From an uncultured Bacteroides sp. (GTDB lineage Bacteria; Bacteroidota; Bacteroidia; Bacteroidales; Bacteroidaceae), in the NCBI GenBank assembly GCA_900557355.1, contig USSR01000061.1, forward strand, positions 1-17,169: a stretch of DNA of 17,169 bases. The letters are read 5' to 3'. Positions 13,184 through 17,169 of the stretch are shown piece by piece (position 1 is the stretch's first letter; each line of letters begins with the position of its first letter). Both the position numbers and the translations under genes were made by a program. A model generated the notes under the pieces. The model was not told the origin of the DNA. It saw only the letters and a program-made list of their open reading frames with translations, and made no database searches.

Positions 13184-13744
13184 ATGAGAAAGAATTACGG
13201 AGCAAAACCCTTTTCCTATCCGCAGCCGGTGTTTATCATCGCTGCTTATGATGAAAATGGACTTCCAAACGCTATGAATGCGGCTTGGGGTGGTATCAGT
13301 GAGATGAAAGAGATCAGTATTTGCATCAGCGAAGGACACAAGACCACTGTGAATATCCTGAAGCGCAAAGCATTTACAGTAAGTATGGCGGAAGTGGGGC
13401 AAGTGGTTGCCTGCGATTACGTAGGTATTGTTTCCGGCAATAAGGTAACGGACAAATTCGCCCGTGCAGGCTTCCATGCCACCCGTTCGGAGTTCGTGGA
13501 CGCTCCGTTGATTGACGAACTGTCCGTAGCGGTGGAGTGCAAACTGAAAGATTATAATCCCGAAACCTGCATCTTGCGTGGAGAGATCGTAAATGTGAGT
13601 GTAGACGAGCGTGTACTTGATGAAAACGGGAAAGTAGATGCTTCCAAAATAGCTCCCATCATCTTCGATCCGTTCAACAATGATTATCTGAAGGTGGGCG
13701 AAAAGGTGGGTAAGGCTTTTTCGGATGGCAAGGCATTGAAATGA
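13184..13744 (+). CDS. flavin reductase / flavoredoxin-like protein
   Basis: The 186-residue protein belongs to the FMN-binding split-barrel flavin reductase family: a PVFIIAAYDENGLPNAMNAAWGG opening (residues 15-37), ISICISEGHKTTVNILKRKAFTVSM (45-69), DYVGIVSGNKVTDKFARAGF (78-97), and LIDELSVAVECKL near 108-120. The length fits the shorter flavoredoxins. It likely binds FMN and reduces it or passes electrons, which suits the neighbouring flavodoxin. It starts 6 nt after the flavodoxin stop and has no separate promoter visible, so it depends on the orphan promoter at 12770-12836. The frame is intact with no odd residues. Confidence 0.88.
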   Translation: MRKNYGAKPFSYPQPVFIIAAYDENGLPNAMNAAWGGISEMKEISICISEGHKTTVNILKRKAFTVSMAEVGQVVACDYVGIVSGNKVTDKFARAGFHATRSEFVDAPLIDELSVAVECKLKDYNPETCILRGEIVNVSVDERVLDENGKVDASKIAPIIFDPFNNDYLKVGEKVGKAFSDGKALK

Positions 13745-13767
13745 TTCTAAAATCAGGTCTTCACATA

Positions 13768-13805
13768 AAAATATTCCTCAAAGTATGACTTAAATACTTT
13801 GAGGA
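13768..13805 (-). terminator. terminator of the sugar acetyltransferase gene
   Basis: The arms 13775-13786 and 13794-13805 form a perfect 12-bp stem with a 7-nt loop. On the minus strand it is followed by an AT-rich tract with five T. It is placed between convergent genes and may serve both. Confidence 0.75.
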
Positions 13806-13838
13806 GTACAGATCAATGATACATTGTGATCGTTTCTG

Positions 13839-14444
13839 TCAAACGACTTCATTATCAATTTGTTTAATCACCCTGCAAGGATTTCCTACGGCTACGCAGT
13901 TGTCAGGAATAGAGTGGGTTACTATACTGCCGGCACCTATGACACTGTTTTTTCCAATTGTCATTCCTGGTAGGATTATCGCACCACCACCAATCCACGC
14001 TCCATCATTTATTCTTACGGGGAGTGCATAGGTTTTGCAAATACCTTCTCCTGCTTCCCAATCCGCTACGACTCTTTCTTGCAATTTGGTAGAGTGGGTG
14101 GCCGTGTATATCTGTACATTGGACGCTATCAACACATTGTCGCCTATCTCGATGATGTTATTGTCTACAAACGTACAGTTCATATTGATGATAACCCGAT
14201 CACCGATGAAAATATGCTTCCCGTATTCACAATGGAAATCAATATCAATATGGACATGTTCTCCCATTTTGCCAAACAAATCATGAAAGATTCGCTTTCT
14301 CTGTTCCGTGTCGGCATAATCCGTTTCATTTAGCTGTTTCAATAATCTTTTAGCATTCAGCGTCATATCTGCCAATACTTTGTCACCACCGTTGAACAGC
14401 TCTCCGGCTAAGCACTTTTCCAATTCTGTTTTCATATATTGCAA
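13839..14444 (-). CDS. sugar O-acetyltransferase (maltose/galactoside acetyltransferase type)
   Basis: The 201-residue frame (or 198 from Met4 at 14435) has the N-terminal Mac domain (MKTELEKCLAGELFNGGDKVLADMTLNAKRLLKQLNETD, residues 4-42) of maltose acetyltransferases. A hexapeptide left-handed beta-helix follows from about residue 60. His117 in TATHS is the expected catalytic base, and WIGGGAIILPGMTIGKNSVIGAGSIVTHSIP then NCVAVGNPCRVIK is the standard end of the family. It would acetylate a sugar hydroxyl with acetyl-CoA in the cytoplasm. It is monocistronic, with promoter and a 15-bp palindrome at 14492-14513 and a terminator at 13768-13805. Confidence 0.9.
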   Translation of the reverse strand: MQYMKTELEKCLAGELFNGGDKVLADMTLNAKRLLKQLNETDYADTEQRKRIFHDLFGKMGEHVHIDIDFHCEYGKHIFIGDRVIINMNCTFVDNNIIEIGDNVLIASNVQIYTATHSTKLQERVVADWEAGEGICKTYALPVRINDGAWIGGGAIILPGMTIGKNSVIGAGSIVTHSIPDNCVAVGNPCRVIKQIDNEVV

Positions 14445-14491
14445 TCTACTAATTTTTAGAGCATTCCAATTACTATGGAGGTGAATTACTC

Positions 14492-14513
14492 GTCACATTA
14501 TGTGACAAAGATA
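14492..14513 (-). promoter_or_regulatory. acetyltransferase promoter with start-site palindrome
   Basis: The minus-strand -7 box TATCTTTG (14506-14513) abuts GTCACAT-T-ATGTGAC (14492-14506), a perfect dyad with 7-bp arms lying over the expected transcription start. That position suggests a repressor operator. Confidence 0.55.
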
Positions 14514-14575
14514 GGAAAAAGATGTTTCCCTCCATAGCTTTATCTTTTTTATTGAAATCCATAACTCTATATATG

Positions 14576-14606
14576 AATAGGGAAATCCTCCTAAATAATA
14601 GGGAAA
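14576..14606 (+). repeat. two AATAGGGAAA direct repeats, 21 bp apart
   Basis: AATAGGGAAA occurs at 14576-14585 and 14597-14606, two helical turns apart, about 30-60 bp before the -7 box of the DUF4476 lipoprotein. An inverted partial copy (TTTCCC) lies near 14525. It may be an activator site; the short AT-rich repeat could be chance. Confidence 0.35.
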
Positions 14607-14634
14607 AAGATAATATTATATGTTTTTCTCCACT

Positions 14635-14642
14635 TATATTTG
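14635..14642 (+). promoter_or_regulatory. -7 box for the BamE-like/DUF4476 lipoprotein
   Basis: TATATTTG (TAnnTTTG) lies 33 nt before the ATG at 14676. Confidence 0.5.
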
Positions 14643-14675
14643 TAGCAACATAAAAAGTAAAAAACAATATATGCA

Positions 14676-15341
14676 ATGAAAACAATAAAACTGACATTAG
14701 CACTACTGGCATTTATGATTGGCATAAATAGCTGCGCCAGCATTATCGGATCGAGTAAAGACATCATGATGAGTGTCCAAAAAGGGATGACCCAAAAAGA
14801 AGTTTCTTCCATACTTGGAAAACCACAATATCGCCGTTTTGACCAAGAAACAGAGCAGTGGGAGTATGTGAAACTTGTTGCCGGTGGCAATTTATCTACT
14901 GTGACTACATCGATTGTCATAGATTTCGTAAACGGGCGTGTTGTAGGGATGAATTCTTTTAACACAGCTCCTCATCCGCCTGTTGCTGTATATCCTGCTA
15001 TTGAAGTAGGTGATGGAACTGCTTCCTCCCGTCCGCACGTTAGTGGTGGAAGAGGGATGAATGAGAGGGATTTCCAGTCGCTTTACAACAAAGTGAAGAG
15101 CAAACCTTTCAAGGACGACCAACTGGAATTATTGGAAGCCGGAATCGGTAACAGAGGATTGAGTTGCAAACAGTGTGTGCGGATGATGTCGATGTACCGG
15201 TTTGATGACGACAAACTGGAAGTTCTGAAAATTTTAGCTCCGAATATCTCCGACCGGGAGAATTATGACAAGATAATCGATGCACTCGATTTCATCTCCA
15301 GTGAAGAAAAAGCAAGAAGTATTTTGGGAATAAAGAAGTAA
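14676..15341 (+). CDS. lipoprotein with BamE/SmpA-like N-domain and DUF4476-like C-domain
   Basis: The 221-residue precursor has lipobox INSC (Cys20). Residues about 33-100 look like a SmpA/OmlA (BamE-like) unit: VQKGMTQKEVSSILGKPQYRR, then EQWEYVK and a strand IVIDFVNGRVVGM. A Pro/Ser/Gly-rich linker (about 100-128) leads to a helical repeat domain (132-215) with GLSCKQCVRMMSMYRFDDDKLEVLKILAP and IIDALDFISSEEKARSIL, which matches DUF4476. It is likely a periplasmic or outer-membrane-anchored protein; BamE-like units bind membrane protein partners, but a role here is inference. It is monocistronic, and a terminator follows 4 nt after the stop. Confidence 0.8.
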   Translation: MKTIKLTLALLAFMIGINSCASIIGSSKDIMMSVQKGMTQKEVSSILGKPQYRRFDQETEQWEYVKLVAGGNLSTVTTSIVIDFVNGRVVGMNSFNTAPHPPVAVYPAIEVGDGTASSRPHVSGGRGMNERDFQSLYNKVKSKPFKDDQLELLEAGIGNRGLSCKQCVRMMSMYRFDDDKLEVLKILAPNISDRENYDKIIDALDFISSEEKARSILGIKK

Positions 15342-15345
15342 AATG

Positions 15346-15383
15346 AAAAGGCGGTAAATCCATGCGAGGAAATACCGCCTTTT
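15346..15383 (+). terminator. terminator between convergent genes
   Basis: AAAAGGCGGTA (15346-15356) pairs with TACCGCCTTTT (15373-15383), 11 bp. T-rich flanks on both strands let it serve both the DUF4476 lipoprotein and the glycosylase gene. Its core is the same as that of the hairpin at 9411-9445. Confidence 0.85.
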
Positions 15384-15408
15384 ACTTTGTATGAAGTTAT
15401 ACTGTCAT

Positions 15409-15981
15409 TTATCCTTTTCGACAGATACAGTCCGCCAGATGATCGTTGACGAATCCCGCAGCCTGCAAATGGGCGTAGCAGATCGTAGATCCGAAGAACT
15501 TGAATCCTCGTTTTTTCATATCCTTGCTCATGGCATCAGATTCGGGAGATGATACCGGAATCTCACTCAAGGATTGAAAGGTATTGATAATCGGTTTTCT
15601 ATCAGGAAAGAACGACAGTGTATATTCATAGAAACTGCCGAACTCCTTTTGTATGGCGAGGAATAGCCTTGCATTTGTGATGGTAGATTTGATTTTCAGA
15701 CGATTCTTCACGATACCATCAAAATGCATCAGCCGCTCGACATCTTCATCGGTCATTTGTGCTACTTGTTCGGCATCGAAATCACAAAAGGCTTTGCGAT
15801 ATCCCTCACGTTTTTTGAGGATGGTTATCCAACTTAATCCGGCCTGGGCGCTCTCCAGCACAAGAAACTCAAACAGTGTCTTGTCGTCGGTCACTAAATT
15901 TCCCCACTCTTGATCATGGTATTTCACATACAGTTCGTCAGTTCCGCACCAACCACAGCGTCCGTTTACAAAATCTTGCAT
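15409..15981 (-). CDS. tag: DNA-3-methyladenine glycosylase I
   Basis: The 190-residue protein is a clear TAG-family member. The start RCGWCGTDELYVKYHDQEWG gives Cys9 and His22, and the end NDHLADCICR gives His181 and Cys185, the four zinc ligands of Escherichia coli Tag. QAGLSWITILKKREGYRKAF (residues 46-65) with the preceding glutamates is the base-binding region, and GIVKNRLKI (89-97) is the family helix-hairpin part. It removes 3-methyladenine from alkylated DNA in base excision repair. The length matches the family (about 187). It is monocistronic; the -7 box at 16007-16014 is 26 nt upstream. All recognised key residues are present. Confidence 0.95.
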   Translation of the reverse strand: MQDFVNGRCGWCGTDELYVKYHDQEWGNLVTDDKTLFEFLVLESAQAGLSWITILKKREGYRKAFCDFDAEQVAQMTDEDVERLMHFDGIVKNRLKIKSTITNARLFLAIQKEFGSFYEYTLSFFPDRKPIINTFQSLSEIPVSSPESDAMSKDMKKRGFKFFGSTICYAHLQAAGFVNDHLADCICRKG

Positions 15982-16006
15982 AATTATAGTACTTATAATG
16001 AATGTA

Positions 16007-16014
16007 CAAATATA
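16007..16014 (-). promoter_or_regulatory. -7 box for tag
   Basis: The minus-strand reading is TATATTTG (TAnnTTTG). Confidence 0.5.
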
Positions 16015-16138
16015 GTTTATTCACAATGGCGTGCCAAATTTTAATAAGTTATTCTATTTCAGCTTCTTCCTTTTCTTGGATAAACTGCTATTCATCAGCC
16101 TTATTACTGAGTTCTGCGCTCAGTCTCAATTTAATTCC

Positions 16139-16146
16139 TATCTTTA
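16139..16146 (+). promoter_or_regulatory. possible -7 box for the WG-repeat/GNAT unit
   Basis: TATCTTTA differs from TAnnTTTG at the last base. A 6-bp inverted repeat (ACTGAG at 16106-16111, CTCAGT at 16119-16124) lies between it and the expected -33 position. Confidence 0.3.
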
Positions 16147-16206
16147 CAGCAGAAAGCAGGCTTGAACTATTTCTTATTTATCAATTCAATAACGGATTAT
16201 ACTATT

Positions 16207-16511
16207 ATGGATACTCAAAAAATGAAAGTACAAAAATTAGTGCCAACGGAATACAATGGTAGATGGGGCTTTTTAGATACTGCAACAGGCGAAGAAGTCG
16301 TGCCGTTTATCTATGACTATGCCCATGCTTTTTCTGTAGGATTGGCATTAGTTCGGCAGAATGGTTGGTGGGGATATGTAGATAAAACGGGAAAGAAGTT
16401 ATTCCTTTTATATATGATGACGCCCGCTATTTTAATAAAGATGGCAAAGCAAAGGTGAAGCTGAACGGTGAAACGTTCTTTATTGATGTGAAAGGAAATT
16501 GGGTTGAATAA
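16207..16511 (+). pseudogene. short WG-repeat protein, frame broken in its second repeat
   Basis: From the ATG at 16207 the frame reads YNGRWGFLDTATGEEVVPFIYD, then a NGWWGYVDKTGKKL repeat. These are WG repeats, each with a Trp-Gly pair, an Asp and a Gly-Lys/Glu turn. After about 16398 this frame continues as FLLYMMTPAIL and stops at 16458, while the next frame reads PFIYDDARYFNKDGKAKVKL and ends NWVE at 16511. One missing G after AAGAAG (16398) explains the change: KKVIPFIYDDA would be the natural continuation. Repaired, it is about 101 residues. The frame is also open 15 codons upstream to an ATG at 16162, with nothing conserved there. WG repeats are protein-binding or structural; no function can be given. 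The GNAT gene follows 24 nt later. Confidence 0.7.
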
Positions 16512-16535
16512 ACATGAAATGACATACATGAATTT

Positions 16536-17057
16536 ATGATTGATACAGACGAAATAGTATTAAAGCCTCTGCTTGGCGAAGATATATTGTGGTTTGATAG
16601 ATGGTTGAGAAAAGATTATATTTACAAATGGCTATGTCCGGATGGGGAAGAACAGAAGGAGGCTTGGTTGGACGAAGTCAATAATAGAGATGGTAAATAT
16701 GACTTTATGAAACATTTTATTGTTTACTATAAGGATAAGAAGATCGGATATTGTCTTTATGCTGATTGCTTTTTCTTGAAAGACTTGGAGGAAGAAGGGC
16801 ACGACTTTGAGAGTTTGTATGGAGACATATCTGAAAAGAATCATACGTACGAGATCGGATATTTGATTGGCGAAGAAGAGTATCTGAATAGAGGTATTGG
16901 TAAAATGATTATCAGGAAGTTGGAAGAAAAGATCATTGAATTGGGAGGACGTGAAATAGCGGCGGACCCTTCCGAAGAAAATGTGGCTTCAATAAAGGTG
17001 CTGCTAAGCAATGGGGTTAAGAAGAAAAGTGATGGGGATTACAGAAAAATAATTTAG
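16536..17057 (+). CDS. GNAT-family N-acetyltransferase
   Basis: The 173-residue protein has the GNAT fold: an N-terminal strand VLKPLLGEDILWFDRWL, KKIGYCLYADCF (residues 68-79), a YEIGYLIG strand (105-112), then the acetyl-CoA loop NRGIGK (118-123), and a C-terminal AADPSEENVASIKVLLSNG (142-160) typical of the family. The overall look, with WLCPDGEEQKEAWL early on, recalls aminoglycoside 6'-type acetyltransferases, but resistance cannot be inferred. It transfers acetyl to an amine of unknown identity. It probably shares a transcript with the WG-repeat remnant and is followed by a terminator. Confidence 0.85.
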   Translation: MIDTDEIVLKPLLGEDILWFDRWLRKDYIYKWLCPDGEEQKEAWLDEVNNRDGKYDFMKHFIVYYKDKKIGYCLYADCFFLKDLEEEGHDFESLYGDISEKNHTYEIGYLIGEEEYLNRGIGKMIIRKLEEKIIELGGREIAADPSEENVASIKVLLSNGVKKKSDGDYRKII

Positions 17058-17140
17058 GGTACACTACCTGTAAATTTGGAGTGGAAAACAGTACTTACGA
17101 AACTTAACTTCTTAACTTTTGCTGAAGTGATAAATTATCC

Positions 17141-17167
17141 GCGAACGCATGTTGCGCTTTTTCTTTT
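17141..17167 (+). terminator. probable terminator after the GNAT gene
   Basis: GCGAAC (17141-17146) pairs with GTTGCGC (17151-17157) through six pairs and one bulged G, followed by TTTTTCTTTT. Confidence 0.6.
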
Positions 17168-17169
17168 AT

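Noticed and set aside
12974..13477. A 167-codon minus-strand frame across the flavodoxin and flavin reductase
   Set aside because: Both plus-strand genes are clearly recognisable here, and the antisense product resembles no family.
16106..16124. ACTGAG/CTCAGT hairpin as a terminator
   Set aside because: The stem is only 6 bp with no T-run after it and it lies upstream of a gene; at most a weak operator.
1..17169. CRISPR array, tRNA or rRNA genes, transposase or integrase
   Set aside because: Reading both strands showed no regularly spaced repeats, cloverleaf sequence or recognisable recombinase protein.

Overview
The window looks like a chromosomal, partly accessory region of a Bacteroides-type member of the Bacteroidota. 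The evidence is the gene families (an HU-like protein with a Gly-rich tail, DUF4248, DUF4476 and DUF1349 lipoproteins, a 6-bladed beta-propeller lipoprotein, WG repeats), the weak or absent Shine-Dalgarno sites, and a TAnnTTTG-type -7 box ahead of nearly every transcription unit. No rRNA, tRNA, CRISPR array, transposase or integrase was recognised.

Layout. (1) 1-2633, minus strand: one apparent operon, read in the order ECF-type S-component membrane protein, phosphoribosyltransferase (frame-broken), Tat-exported DUF362 protein, NapH-like polyferredoxin running off the left edge. (2) 2729-3885, minus: a second DUF362 protein, this one carrying two [4Fe-4S] motifs. (3) 3919-4515, minus: HU-like DNA-binding protein with promoter and terminator. 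(4) 4672-5781, minus: EamA-family transporter with a leader of about 200 nt that holds a 16-codon leader peptide and a branched hairpin. (5) 5805-7526, plus: two tandem SAM-dependent methyltransferases; the second runs tail-first into (6) a DUF1349 lipoprotein (7389-8135, minus). (7) 8433-9161, plus: nitroreductase. (8) 9464-9688, minus: DUF4248 small protein. (9) 9896-10995, plus: frame-broken beta-propeller lipoprotein. (10) 10984-12041, minus: 5'-truncated sigma-70 family factor followed by a small membrane protein. (11) 12074-12710, minus: HicA-HicB toxin-antitoxin module with a palindromic operator candidate. (12) 12770-13744, plus: an orphan promoter with three TCCGTAAT repeats, the C-terminal half of a flavodoxin, and an intact flavin reductase. 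(13) 13775-14513, minus: sugar O-acetyltransferase with a palindrome over its start site. (14) 14635-15341, plus: BamE-like/DUF4476 lipoprotein. (15) 15409-16014, minus: DNA-3-methyladenine glycosylase I. (16) 16139-17057, plus: frame-broken WG-repeat gene and a GNAT acetyltransferase, with a terminator at the right edge.

Two themes stand out. First, gene damage is dense: three genes carry a clean frame break that one small indel explains, one methyltransferase appears to have an early in-frame stop, two genes lack their 5' ends exactly where they face HicAB, and one methyltransferase seems to have lost its native C-terminus. This may be real decay in an accessory region or partly assembly error. 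Second, several regulatory architectures can be read directly: the EamA leader (most promising), the HicAB dyad, the acetyltransferase palindrome and the TCCGTAAT promoter. All functional assignments rest on reading motifs by eye; no database search was possible.
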